Source: Cognatundibacterium squillarum (GTDB lineage Bacteria; Pseudomonadota; Gammaproteobacteria; Burkholderiales; Burkholderiaceae_D). From it: a stretch of 64,000 bases of DNA. The notes beneath the pieces are model-generated. The model made no database searches. It was not told where the DNA came from and was given only the letters and a program-made list of their open reading frames with translations. How positions within the stretch are numbered: position 1 is the first letter of the stretch; every line of letters starts with the position of its first letter. Location: positions 1 to 64,000 of the forward strand of contig NZ_BMYU01000010.1 of NCBI RefSeq assembly GCF_014652435.1. Reading direction: 5' to 3'. The position numbers and the translations under genes are program-made. This document shows positions 27,316 to 35,710 of the stretch, in pieces.

Positions 27316-29289
27316 TCAGGATTCCTGAGGTACCGGCAGACTGATGCGGAATACCGTACCGCCATCGGGATTTGCGCCGTGCGTCAGTCGTCCGCCATGG
27401 AATTCTATCGCAGTCCGGCATATGTTGAGCCCCATACCCATGCCAGCACTTTTGGTCGTGAAGAATGGTGAAAACAAGCGGGCGGCAACTTCTTCTGAAA
27501 TGCCGTGACCACGGTCTCTTATCTGAATAATCACTTCATGACTGTCAGGCTGAAAGTCAGCCTGAATCTGCAATAGTCGCCGGGCGGGTGTTGTGCCATG
27601 CATGGCCTCAACCGCATTGCGGCTGAGATTCAGTAATACCTGCTCCAGCAACACCGGATCAGCCATGATGGAGGGCAGATCAGATGCAATGTCGTAATGA
27701 ACCGGAATGCGCAGCGCCTGCGCCTGCAGCTCAATCAGCGGCATGGCATTTTGTATGATCTGCTGAACTGAAATCAGTTGCCGGGCCGGTTCGCGTTTTT
27801 TTACGACATCGTACACGCTGCGTATGATTTGTCCGGCACGCTGTGCCTGCGCATTGATTTTTTCCAGTGCACTGCGCAACAGACTGCGGTCATCTTCCCC
27901 GGCTTCCAGCATATTGGAAGTTGCGGTGGTATAGCTGGAAATCGCCGCCAGAGGCTGATTCAGCTCGTGTGCCAGCATCGATGCAAGTTCACCCATGGTC
28001 GCCAGCTTTGCACTGACATGCAATTTTTCTTCTTGCTGACGGGTCAGTTCCTGCGCGTGGCGCAATTCGGAAATATCCAGAATCGAACTCATCCACCCGG
28101 CTTGCTGCCCGGTTTCATCAATCAGGGGTGATTCATAAATCAGTACAGGAATGCGGGTGCCGTCTGCATGCTGGTAGACCGTTTCAAATCCCTCGGCGGG
28201 CACTGTTCCGCTTAGCAGCTGGCGGTAACGCTCTTCATATTCTTCGTAGGCTTCCGGCGCCCAGTATGGTAGCGGGGGAATACGTCCGATTAATTCTTCG
28301 GCCGGAATGCCGATCATTTTGCAAAATGCCGGATTGACATAGGTCAGGCGGCCCTGCATGTCACGGGCTCTTAAGCCTGTTACCAGCGAGTTTTCCATGG
28401 CACTGCGGAAAATCAATTGCTGACGCAAAGCGCCCTCCGCCGCCAGCCGGCGGTTGATATCCCGCCATAACGCAAGCAGGCTCCATATCAGTCCCACCGA
28501 TAACAGAATGACGGTGACGACCAGCATATTCGACAGAATTTTTGGTTCTGCTTTAATGCTGTTTGTGCGCAGTATCAGACTCAGTCCGGGGAGTTCGAGT
28601 GCGCGATTATGACTGTAGATGTTTTTACCGATACCACCGGCAGTACGTGTTGCGTAAACAGTCTCATCGTTATCAACGATGGAAACCTGATTTTCCTGCG
28701 CAAACCACCAGGGAATCAACTCGTCCAGCAGCCCGTTTGCAAAATAACTGATCACAACACTGCCGTAATGCCGGTTCTGGCGGTACAAGGGAATCTGGCA
28801 ACTGATCAGATAGCTGTTCATTTGCTGTTCCGTATCCAGCGCTGGCTGAAAGCAGCGGGTTTTTCTGTCGATTTCAAACAGGCTGGATGTAATGATGGCC
28901 GGTTTCGGACGACGCATCAGACCTTCTGCACCTTTTTCGGTTGTCACCAGAATTTGCTCATTCGGGTCCAGCCAGCTCAGGCGGGAGACTTCACGGTTAT
29001 TACTCAGAATCTGGCGAAAGCGTTCCAGGACTTGTTCAGGACTGATACCGAGATTGACGATATCTGCCCCTATCTGACGTACGACTTCGTCATTCCGGTT
29101 GAGTTGGAACATGATGGTTTGTTCAACCCATAAAGTATCGGCAATTAGCTGTTCCTGCCGCTCGTTAGCCTCCATACGCTGTGCCTGCCACGGCAACCAG
29201 ATCAGTGTGGCCAGAAACAAAGACAGCAGCAGGATAGGCATTATCCAGCGCCATTTTTGAGCAGGCCAGTTGGCGTATTTAGTCAGCAT
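27316..29289 (-). CDS. PAS-containing sensor histidine kinase (DctS/DctB-like)
   Basis: A 657-residue membrane kinase. A transmembrane helix at about 15-35 and a second at about 252-272 enclose a periplasmic sensor region of about 215 residues. A PAS domain (about 292-405, with TYVNPAFCKMIGIPAEELIG) follows. Then come a dimerisation/His domain with phosphoacceptor His in MLAHELNQPLAAIS near 437, and the ATP-binding N, G1 and G2 boxes (LLNLSRNAVEAM; DRGHGISEE; GMGMGLNICR). The arrangement matches kinases for dicarboxylates. It is divergent from a TRAP-type binding protein and co-directional with its regulator and an AEC carrier. Confidence 0.88.
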   Translation of the reverse strand: MLTKYANWPAQKWRWIMPILLLSLFLATLIWLPWQAQRMEANERQEQLIADTLWVEQTIMFQLNRNDEVVRQIGADIVNLGISPEQVLERFRQILSNNREVSRLSWLDPNEQILVTTEKGAEGLMRRPKPAIITSSLFEIDRKTRCFQPALDTEQQMNSYLISCQIPLYRQNRHYGSVVISYFANGLLDELIPWWFAQENQVSIVDNDETVYATRTAGGIGKNIYSHNRALELPGLSLILRTNSIKAEPKILSNMLVVTVILLSVGLIWSLLALWRDINRRLAAEGALRQQLIFRSAMENSLVTGLRARDMQGRLTYVNPAFCKMIGIPAEELIGRIPPLPYWAPEAYEEYEERYRQLLSGTVPAEGFETVYQHADGTRIPVLIYESPLIDETGQQAGWMSSILDISELRHAQELTRQQEEKLHVSAKLATMGELASMLAHELNQPLAAISSYTTATSNMLEAGEDDRSLLRSALEKINAQAQRAGQIIRSVYDVVKKREPARQLISVQQIIQNAMPLIELQAQALRIPVHYDIASDLPSIMADPVLLEQVLLNLSRNAVEAMHGTTPARRLLQIQADFQPDSHEVIIQIRDRGHGISEEVAARLFSPFFTTKSAGMGMGLNICRTAIEFHGGRLTHGANPDGGTVFRISLPVPQES

Positions 29290-29663
29290 CGGAACAGAGC
29301 AAAGACAAATTGTATGAATGCCAGCATCTTACCCTGATTGGCTTCATCTTCGTACGCAGGTTCCTGAGGGCATGGTGTAAGGGCAACAGCTGAAGTATGC
29401 CAACGGCACGCGCTGTATGTGGTTTTTCAGAGTGCGCGTATTTATTTCTGTGCAGTGAAATGCCGTTCCTAGTGGATTTCCACACTTGCGTTAGTCGCAG
29501 CGAGCAGCCAATAATGCTGCGAACTTTTTCCCGCCGTTAAAGTCTCATCCGCATGCGAAAATAGCGCCTTATGCCGGGCCCGAACAGAGTTCAGCACGCC
29601 CTTCAGACCAGCGTCAGTTTTTTCTTATCGCATTCAGTGAATCAATCTAAAAAGGGGAATGTC
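29290..29663. other. Divergent promoter region, sensor kinase / dctP-like
   Basis: About 370 bases without a gene. It holds a dyad GTGGA-TT-TCCAC at 29472-29483, which could be a site for the FixJ-like regulator (inference only). No other feature is assigned. Confidence 0.4.
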
Positions 29664-30680
29664 ATGCAGGGCAAACGGATGCGCCGCCTGATTCTGGCTG
29701 CAATGATGCTGTCGCCTGCCGTGTATGCGCAAACGCCGATTGTGATCAAGTTCAGCCATGTTGTTGCAGCGGATACGCCAAAGGGTATGGCGGCTGAACG
29801 CTTTAAGCAACTCGCAGAAAAAGCGACCCGCGGTAAGGTCAGGGTTGATATTTATCCTGACAGTAAGCTGTATAAAGACCGTGAAGAGCTGGAGGCATTA
29901 CAGCTTGGTGCTGTGCAAATGCTCGCGCCATCACTCGCAAAATTCGGTCCGCTTGGCATCAAAGAATTTGAAGCCTTCGACATCCCTTTTCTTTTTCCTG
30001 ATAAGCAGTCCTTGCATGCCGTTACAGAGGGCAGAACAGGCCGTAGCCTGTTACGAAAACTGGAACCTAAAGGCATTATCGGTCTTGCCTACTGGGATAA
30101 CGGATTTAAAGTCATTTCAGCCAATCGCCAGATAAAAACACCGGCAGATTTACGGGGATTGAAGTTTCGTATTCAGGCATCAAAGGTACTTGATGCCCAG
30201 ACACGCGCACTTGGCGCCAGCCCGCAGGTAACAAATTTTGCAGAGGTTTATCAGGCATTAAAAACCGGTGCTGCCGATGCAACCGAAAATCCACCCAGTA
30301 ATCTGCTGACACAGCGGATGTTTGAAGTGCAAAAACATATTACGGTAACTAACCACGGATACCTGGGTTATGCCGTCATCGTCAATAAAAAATTCTGGGA
30401 GAGTTTGCCTGCGGATATCCGTTTTGAGCTGGAAGCGGCGATGAAGGCAGCCACCCGCTATGCCAACGATATTGCTCAGCAGGAAAACGATCAGGCACTG
30501 GATACACTGAAGGCTATGCCTGGATTGCAGGTGTATTACCCGGGCAAGTCTGAGCGGGCAGAATGGCAGCGCGCGCTGATGCCTGTGCAGCGTGAAATGG
30601 AGTTACGGGTTGGCAGCGATTTGCTGCGTGATATCAACCGCGAAACGCAAAAAGCGCGGGAAGACAAAGGCGTTAAATGA
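29664..30680 (+). CDS. dctP: TRAP-type dicarboxylate substrate-binding protein (DctP family)
   Basis: A 338-residue secreted solute-binding protein. A signal peptide (MQGKRMRRLILAAMMLSPAVYA) is followed by a DctP-type domain beginning IVIKFSHVVAADTPKG. The substrate-contacting LKFRIQASKVLDAQTRALGA segment carries the conserved Arg that holds the carboxylate, and AATENPPSN-like and GYLGYAV blocks follow. ATG 29664 follows AAAGGGGAA. In a full TRAP system this gene is followed by the membrane genes dctQ and dctM; neither is present here, and the next gene is ogt. It is divergent from a DctS/DctR-like pair, so it may serve the adjacent AEC carrier, act as a co-sensor of the kinase, or feed TRAP membrane subunits encoded elsewhere. 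Confidence 0.88.
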   Translation: MQGKRMRRLILAAMMLSPAVYAQTPIVIKFSHVVAADTPKGMAAERFKQLAEKATRGKVRVDIYPDSKLYKDREELEALQLGAVQMLAPSLAKFGPLGIKEFEAFDIPFLFPDKQSLHAVTEGRTGRSLLRKLEPKGIIGLAYWDNGFKVISANRQIKTPADLRGLKFRIQASKVLDAQTRALGASPQVTNFAEVYQALKTGAADATENPPSNLLTQRMFEVQKHITVTNHGYLGYAVIVNKKFWESLPADIRFELEAAMKAATRYANDIAQQENDQALDTLKAMPGLQVYYPGKSERAEWQRALMPVQREMELRVGSDLLRDINRETQKAREDKGVK

Positions 30681-30704
30681 GATCAGATTCGCATAACATA
30701 AATT

Positions 30705-30727
30705 CCTGAATTCAGGGTTGTTTTTAC
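30705..30727 (+). terminator. Possible weak terminator after dctP
   Basis: The palindrome CCTGAATTCAGG is followed within four bases by a five-T tract. The stem is short (CCTG/CAGG with loop AATT), so it is weak. Confidence 0.35.
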
Positions 30728-30776
30728 AATTCCACAACAACTTGTGCCGGGGATCCGTAGTAACCCGTAGTTTTTT

Positions 30777-30805
30777 TTGTTTCTGATTTGATGCCGTGCT
30801 ATATT
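30777..30805 (+). promoter_or_regulatory. Candidate promoter for the ogt-xerD leader
   Basis: TTGTTT at 30777-30782 and TATATT at 30800-30805 are separated by 17 bases, a sigma70-like arrangement with a good -10 and a poor -35. Transcription would start near 30812 and give a leader of about 155 bases up to the terminator. Confidence 0.4.
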
Positions 30806-30857
30806 TGCGCAGGTTCGTAATTTGCTGTACAGATTTACAAGGCGGTAGTGCGAGAAA

Positions 30858-30873
30858 ACGGTATTCATACCGT
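30858..30873. promoter_or_regulatory. Perfect dyad in the ogt leader
   Basis: ACGGTATTCATACCGT has two 7-base arms around TC. It lies just before the GAGGAG ribosome-binding site of the 15-codon frame. It could be a repressor operator, or an RNA hairpin next to the ribosome-binding site. Confidence 0.4.
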
Positions 30874-30888
30874 ACACAGAGGAGACAC

Positions 30889-30936
30889 GTGCTTTCAGAA
30901 AGCCAGCATAAAAATGGCTCGGAAGTACGCATATAA
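30889..30936 (+). CDS. Candidate 15-residue leader peptide upstream of ogt
   Basis: GTG 30889 follows GAGGAG at 30879-30884 with good spacing and opens a frame of 15 codons (LSESQHKNGSEVRI after the start) ending in TAA 30934-30936. The stop codon lies 3 bases before the 5' arm of an intrinsic terminator. The ribosome-binding site is one of the strongest in the window. The peptide resembles nothing I recognise; it may act through translation rather than through its product. Whether it is translated is unproven. Confidence 0.4.
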   Translation: MLSESQHKNGSEVRI

Positions 30937-30939
30937 TTT

Positions 30940-30968
30940 AAAGGCGCATCCTGGGATGCGCCTTTTTT
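30940..30968 (+). terminator. Intrinsic terminator (likely attenuator) directly before ogt
   Basis: The stem AAAGGCGCATC/GATGCGCCTTT with a short loop is followed by a T-rich tail. The ogt ribosome-binding site (GGAGAG, 30974-30979) begins six bases later, leaving no room for a promoter in between. ogt-xerD transcription must therefore read through this hairpin or start inside it. Confidence 0.85.
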
Positions 30969-30984
30969 CTTTTGGAGAGCCGAA

Positions 30985-31467
30985 TTGAATGACTCGCTGT
31001 TTCAGGCTGTGATTGCTGCACCATTTGGAGGTGTCGGCGTTAGAACAGCAGCGGGCGAAGTGCTGGAGCTGTGCTACCTGCCACCATCGTACCGGGAAAA
31101 ATCGCCTGCGGATGCGCTTACTGAGCAGGTTGCGATACAGGTGCAACGTTATCTTGCTGATCCGGATTTCCGGTTCAACTTACCGCTGGCAAGTGTTGGT
31201 ACTGGCTTTCAGCAAAAGGTGTGGCAGGCGATTGCCGCCATTCCCCGTGGTGAAGTGCTGACTTACGGTGCCGTCGCGAAGCAATTACGCTCTGCTCCCA
31301 GAGCGGTTGGTCAGGCTTGCGGTGCAAACTGGTTTCCATTGATTATTCCCTGCCACCGTGTCATCAGTGCCAGCGGCATTGGCGGATTTGCCGGCAGCGA
31401 TCTGGATGCCGGATTCCATGTCGGCGTTAAGCGCTGGCTATTGCAGCATGAAGGAGCAAGCTGGTGA
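30985..31467 (+). CDS. ogt: Methylated-DNA-[protein]-cysteine S-methyltransferase
   Basis: This suicide enzyme transfers O6-alkyl groups from guanine in DNA to its own Cys. The 160-residue protein has the active-site motif IIPCHRVISASG with Cys 123, the Arg-finger/helix-turn-helix segment TYGAVAKQLRSAPRAVGQACGANW, and the GGFAG turn. The only well-placed start is TTG 30985, 5 bases after GGAGAG; an ATG at 30989 is out of frame. Its stop overlaps the GTG start of xerD by 4 bases, coupling the two. It sits directly behind an intrinsic terminator, which suggests read-through control. Confidence 0.92.
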   Translation: MNDSLFQAVIAAPFGGVGVRTAAGEVLELCYLPPSYREKSPADALTEQVAIQVQRYLADPDFRFNLPLASVGTGFQQKVWQAIAAIPRGEVLTYGAVAKQLRSAPRAVGQACGANWFPLIIPCHRVISASGIGGFAGSDLDAGFHVGVKRWLLQHEGASW

Positions 31468-32387
31468 GTCGTTATCCCGAGAACAGCGTTGTATTGCCAG
31501 ATAACTGGCAACAAACCCTGGACGCGTTTTGCGACATGTTGCTGTTGGAAGAAGGTCTGGCAAAAAATTCCATCGATGCTTACCGTACGGACTTATTTCA
31601 GTTTGCATCCTGGTTGCAGCAGCACGAGGCAGTATCGCTGACACAAGCAACATCCGATCAGATCAGCGGGTACCTGCAGGAAAGGAATGCTGAGGCCAAG
31701 CCCAGCTCGGCAAATCGCAGGCTGAGTTCTGTCAAACGTCTTTATCAGTGGCTGCTGCGGGAACAGCAAATTCAGGATGACCCCTGTCTGCGCCTGAAAT
31801 CTGCGCGTCAGGGATTACGCATTCCCAAGACCATGAGTGAAGATGTGGTTGAAGCTTTACTGAATGCGCCTGACGAATCGCCGCTTGGTGTCAGGGATCG
31901 CACCATGCTGGAGCTGATGTATGCGAGCGGTTTGCGTGTCAGTGAGCTGGTGCAATTGAAGACAACAGAAATCAGTCTGAAAGAAAACGTCCTGCGTGTA
32001 ACTGGCAAGGGCGGAAAAACGCGCCTGATACCGTTTGGTGAACATGCCGGCAGCTGGCTGGAGCGCTATCTTAGCGACAGCCGCTCAGCGATCCTGCAGG
32101 GGCAGGTGTCTGATGCCTTATTTGTAACGCAGCGCGGCGGACCGATGACACGCCAGATGTTCTGGGTACTGATTAAAAAGCATGCCCTGAAAGCAGGTAT
32201 TGAACAGCATTTGTCCCCCCATACGATGCGTCACGCATTTGCCACACATTTATTGAATCACGGGGCAGATTTACGTGTGGTGCAGTTGCTGCTCGGTCAT
32301 GCAGATATCACCACTACGCAGATCTACACCCACGTCGCCAGAGAGCGTCTGAAGCAGTTGCATGCAGAACATCATCCGCGTGGTTAA
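31464..32387 (+). CDS. xerD: Tyrosine recombinase XerD
   Basis: XerD acts with XerC at dif to resolve chromosome dimers. The 307-residue protein has the N-terminal SAM-like domain (about 15-100) and the catalytic residues Arg in ASGLRVSELVQL, Lys in TGKGGKTR, His-x2-Arg in HTMRHAFATHLL, and the nucleophile Tyr in TTQIYTHV. GTG 31464 overlaps the ogt stop. XerD is favoured over XerC because of the sequence around GHADITTTQIYTHVARERLK. Coupling to ogt under one leader is unusual and discussed among the findings. Confidence 0.92.
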   Translation: MSRYPENSVVLPDNWQQTLDAFCDMLLLEEGLAKNSIDAYRTDLFQFASWLQQHEAVSLTQATSDQISGYLQERNAEAKPSSANRRLSSVKRLYQWLLREQQIQDDPCLRLKSARQGLRIPKTMSEDVVEALLNAPDESPLGVRDRTMLELMYASGLRVSELVQLKTTEISLKENVLRVTGKGGKTRLIPFGEHAGSWLERYLSDSRSAILQGQVSDALFVTQRGGPMTRQMFWVLIKKHALKAGIEQHLSPHTMRHAFATHLLNHGADLRVVQLLLGHADITTTQIYTHVARERLKQLHAEHHPRG

Positions 32388-32801
32388 ACCTGATTAGACT
32401 CAAATCTTGCAAAAAAATTATGCATTTTTATAATTAGTTAGAAAAAAGATATGCTTATTTATGTGTAAATACAACATATTTCTGCGCATCAATTTAATTG
32501 CATAAATGTGCATAAACATGGCAAAAATTCAGGCTTAGTTAAATATATTAAGCTTTTTGACGGAATTTTATTCTTCTTTTCAAAATAAAACTCAGTTTTA
32601 ACCAACTTTCTTGCGGGCAATTCTGATTGTGCTCGAAAAAAAATTGGCGGGTAACAAACTGTAACGTTAGATAATCATTTTTCCGGTACGGTCGCGACTG
32701 AAAACCAGGCAGTCGCTGTGCCGGAATACAGGCACGGGTGATGGAGATAGTACGCCTGTCAGCCATAAAGAATGTGTATATAACGATAAGAAAGGTTATC
32801 C
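32388..32801. other. Leader region of the first TonB-dependent receptor
   Basis: An AT-rich stretch of about 410 bases with no gene. A strong imperfect hairpin occupies 32681-32726 (see the separate entry). I see no clear Fur box. Confidence 0.5.
32681..32726 (+). promoter_or_regulatory. Large stem-loop in the 5' leader of the first receptor
   Basis: The outer stem TTCCGGTAC/GTGCCGGAA (one T-G pair) encloses an asymmetric internal loop and a perfect inner stem GCGACTG/CAGTCGC with a 9-base loop. It lies 75 bases before the start codon of the receptor and lacks a T-run, so it is not a terminator. A regulatory RNA structure or mRNA-stabilising hairpin is possible. Confidence 0.45.
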
Positions 32802-35555
32802 ATGAAACTGAGTCGTCTGACGCTTGCGCTGGCAGGCATAGGATTCTGCACGATGACTACGACTGCTTTTGCTCAGGAAGTAAAAGCAAAGGAGGAGTCT
32901 AAAAAGAATGACAACGCGCCGGTGCAGCGTGTTGAAATCACCGGTTCCAACATCAAACGTGTGAACATCGAAACCGCATCGCCGGTACAGGTCATCTCTA
33001 AAGAAGAGCTGGTACGTGGTGGTGCGACATCCCTGAATGATGTTTTGCGCGGCGTATCTGCCAACATCGGTGGTATTGATGAAAACCGTACGAATGGTTT
33101 TACCGCTGGTGCAGCCGGCCTGAATCTGCGTGGTATCGGTAGCCAGGCAACACTGGTACTGATTAATGGCCGCCGCCTGGCAGCCTATGCGCAGCCGGAA
33201 TACCAGACGACTTTCGTTGATCTGAACTCTGTCCCGATCGGTGCGGTAGAGCGCATCGAAATTCTGAAAGACGGCGCATCTGCGATCTACGGCTCTGAAG
33301 CTATGGCGGGTGTTGTTAACATCATCCTGCGTAACAACTATCAGGGCGCAGCAGTAACCGGTTCGGTAGGCCGCTCACAACGTAACGACGGTGAGCAATA
33401 CCGTGCCAGCGCGAGCTATGGTTTTGGTAGTCTGGTTGAAGACCACTACAACGTCTATGCGACACTGGATGTGCGTCAGGTAAAACCGATGTACATCAAC
33501 AAACGTGATGGCTATCTGAGCACCGAAGATCTGCGTCCGTGGGGCTATAAAGATAATCGTTCTATTTATACTTACCCGGGTAACCTGTACTGGACTGACA
33601 AGGCGACCGGTAAATTCGTCACCCGTACGCTGGATGCAAACTGCCCGGCGAACAATCTGGTGCCGGCATCGACCGTATTCGGTGCAAATTCGATCGGCAG
33701 TGTCTGCGTTTATGACGATCTGAAAGACAGTAAATACAATTCTGCCGGTGACACTGAGCGTGTTGGTCTGACTAGCCGTGGTACATGGCAAATCAATGCT
33801 GACACAGAAGCATTTGCTGAAGTGATGATTAACCAGAATAAGGCGCAGATTTCTGGTGTGCCGCACTGGTTTGCTGGTCAGAATGGTCTGGATACACCGG
33901 CACTGCCAATTACGCATCCGCAATATCCGAAAGACCTGATTGATCCGGTCACAGGTAAAACGCTGGCAGGCGGCAATGGCACCGTACGTGTACGCGCATC
34001 GCTGAGTGACTTCCCTGGCCAGGGTCTGACCAACACTACCTTGTTCTCCCGTTATCTGGCTGGCGTCAAGGGCAGCTTTAAGAGCTGGGACTGGGAAACC
34101 GCATTCATGGTCAACACCAGTAAAGTTGATTCCAAAGCGACTTCCGGTATTCTGAAGACACCATTCATCGACGCATACAAAAATGGCACTTTCCTGTTTG
34201 GTCAGTCTGCAAACAACGCAGCACTGCTGAGCAAAATCGTGACAGATGCGGCCAGCAACTTCAAATCTGGCATGTATCTGTGGGATGGCAAACTGAGCGG
34301 CGATCTGCTGCAATTGCCGGCAGGTCCGTTGTCTGCTGCGTTTGGTGTGGAAGCACGTCGTGAAACACTGGAAGTCACGCCTGCTGATCTGGCAGTGGCT
34401 GGTGAACTGTACCACTGGGCACAGGCTGAGCCGGGATACCGCCGCGGCCGTAACATTGGCTCGTTCTACACAGAAATGAACGCACCACTGTTGAAAAATC
34501 TGGAAGCGTCCGTTGCTGTGCGTTACGACAATTACTCTGACTACGGCAGCTCGACTACACCAAAACTGGGTCTGAAATGGAATGCTGATCCGACACTGCT
34601 GATCCGTGGTACGTATGCAACCGGCTTCCGTGCACCGACTCTGGTGGAAAACTCCACCCAGATCAAAAAAGCTTTCCTGTCCTACCGTGACCCTGCCCGT
34701 TGTAACGATAAGTTCACCGCTGGCTGCCAGTGGAGCAGTGCGTACGAAAGCGGCTCTAACCCTGGTCTGAAACCGGAAACTGCAGACAGCTTCACACTGG
34801 GTCTGGTCTGGGAACCGACAAAATGGTTCGATGCAACGCTGGACTTCTGGCAGATCAAACGGAAAGACGAGATTACAACCTTCGATCTGGCTACCGTTCT
34901 GTCCAATCCTGGTCGTTATGCAGGTAACTCAGCAGCAGTGATCACCCGTGATCCTTTGTCTGCTGCAGATGCTGCTGCAGGTGCAACAGCCGGTGAAATC
35001 ACTAATGTTCGTCTGTTGCTGACCAATCTGGCGCAAACACGTGTACGCGGCGCTGATCTGACACTGAATGGTCACTTCAATGGCGGTGAGTACGGTCGTT
35101 TTAATCCTAGCCTGAATGTAACTTACAATCATTCTTACAAAGCTGCACCGGCACCGGAAAGTGAACCGATTGAGTATGCAGGCAGCCGTGGTCAGCCACG
35201 CGTGATGGCAACCATGGGTCTGGCATGGGAAAAAGCAGCATGGCGTTTGTCTGCTGACGTGAACTACGTTGGCAAAATGTCTGCGAAAGATGACTTCACT
35301 CAGCCATGTACTTTTGAACAACAAGGCTATGCAAACCTGTGTGGTGACATCGGTTCGTTCACCACGGTCAATCTGGGTGGCAGCTACAGTGGCCTGATGA
35401 AAAACCTGAAGCTCAGTTTTGCGATTCGCAATCTGTTCGACACCATGCCACCATTTGCACCGAGCGCGACATCCGCTCAGGCAGTGGCTGCATCTTCACT
35501 GCACAGCACTGTTGGTCGTTATTTCATGCTGACTGCTGATTACAAATTTAAGTAA
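32802..35555 (+). CDS. TonB-dependent outer-membrane receptor
   Basis: A 917-residue outer-membrane transporter. A signal peptide ends near TTAFAQ, and a TonB-box-like VQRVEITGSNIKR lies near residue 42. A plug domain (about 55-170, with GGATSLNDVLR, LVLINGRRLAAY and VERIEILKDGASAIYGSEAMAGVVNII) follows, then a 22-strand barrel ending YFMLTADYKFK, with a C-terminal aromatic-rich assembly signal. No STN domain is present, so it does not signal through a sigma factor. The substrate is not readable. It is followed by a terminator and a secreted S9 peptidase, and the next receptor lies convergent beyond it, suggesting peptide uptake (inference). The related plug sequence in the second receptor suggests common ancestry. 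Confidence 0.9.
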   Translation: MKLSRLTLALAGIGFCTMTTTAFAQEVKAKEESKKNDNAPVQRVEITGSNIKRVNIETASPVQVISKEELVRGGATSLNDVLRGVSANIGGIDENRTNGFTAGAAGLNLRGIGSQATLVLINGRRLAAYAQPEYQTTFVDLNSVPIGAVERIEILKDGASAIYGSEAMAGVVNIILRNNYQGAAVTGSVGRSQRNDGEQYRASASYGFGSLVEDHYNVYATLDVRQVKPMYINKRDGYLSTEDLRPWGYKDNRSIYTYPGNLYWTDKATGKFVTRTLDANCPANNLVPASTVFGANSIGSVCVYDDLKDSKYNSAGDTERVGLTSRGTWQINADTEAFAEVMINQNKAQISGVPHWFAGQNGLDTPALPITHPQYPKDLIDPVTGKTLAGGNGTVRVRASLSDFPGQGLTNTTLFSRYLAGVKGSFKSWDWETAFMVNTSKVDSKATSGILKTPFIDAYKNGTFLFGQSANNAALLSKIVTDAASNFKSGMYLWDGKLSGDLLQLPAGPLSAAFGVEARRETLEVTPADLAVAGELYHWAQAEPGYRRGRNIGSFYTEMNAPLLKNLEASVAVRYDNYSDYGSSTTPKLGLKWNADPTLLIRGTYATGFRAPTLVENSTQIKKAFLSYRDPARCNDKFTAGCQWSSAYESGSNPGLKPETADSFTLGLVWEPTKWFDATLDFWQIKRKDEITTFDLATVLSNPGRYAGNSAAVITRDPLSAADAAAGATAGEITNVRLLLTNLAQTRVRGADLTLNGHFNGGEYGRFNPSLNVTYNHSYKAAPAPESEPIEYAGSRGQPRVMATMGLAWEKAAWRLSADVNYVGKMSAKDDFTQPCTFEQQGYANLCGDIGSFTTVNLGGSYSGLMKNLKLSFAIRNLFDTMPPFAPSATSAQAVAASSLHSTVGRYFMLTADYKFK

Positions 35556-35566
35556 TCACAGTCCGG

Positions 35567-35601
35567 AAATGCCGGAATCGCAAGATTCCGGCATTTTTTT
35601 T
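35567..35601 (+). terminator. Terminator after the first receptor
   Basis: A 13-bp stem AAATGCCGGAATC/GATTCCGGCATTT with a GCAA loop, followed by eight T. Confidence 0.93.
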
Positions 35602-35710
35602 ACCTGTATATGCTGAATTGCTTGTCTGCATCAGTGAATGCGGTCACGAGTGACCATCTGCTTTCGCAGACAATGCCAGATTTCCCGATTTACTTTTCAA
35701 AGGCTCAGGC

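Noticed and set aside
33375..34415. A minus-strand frame of 346 codons inside the first receptor gene
   Set aside because: Shadow of a well-supported TonB-dependent receptor; no start signal and no recognisable domain.
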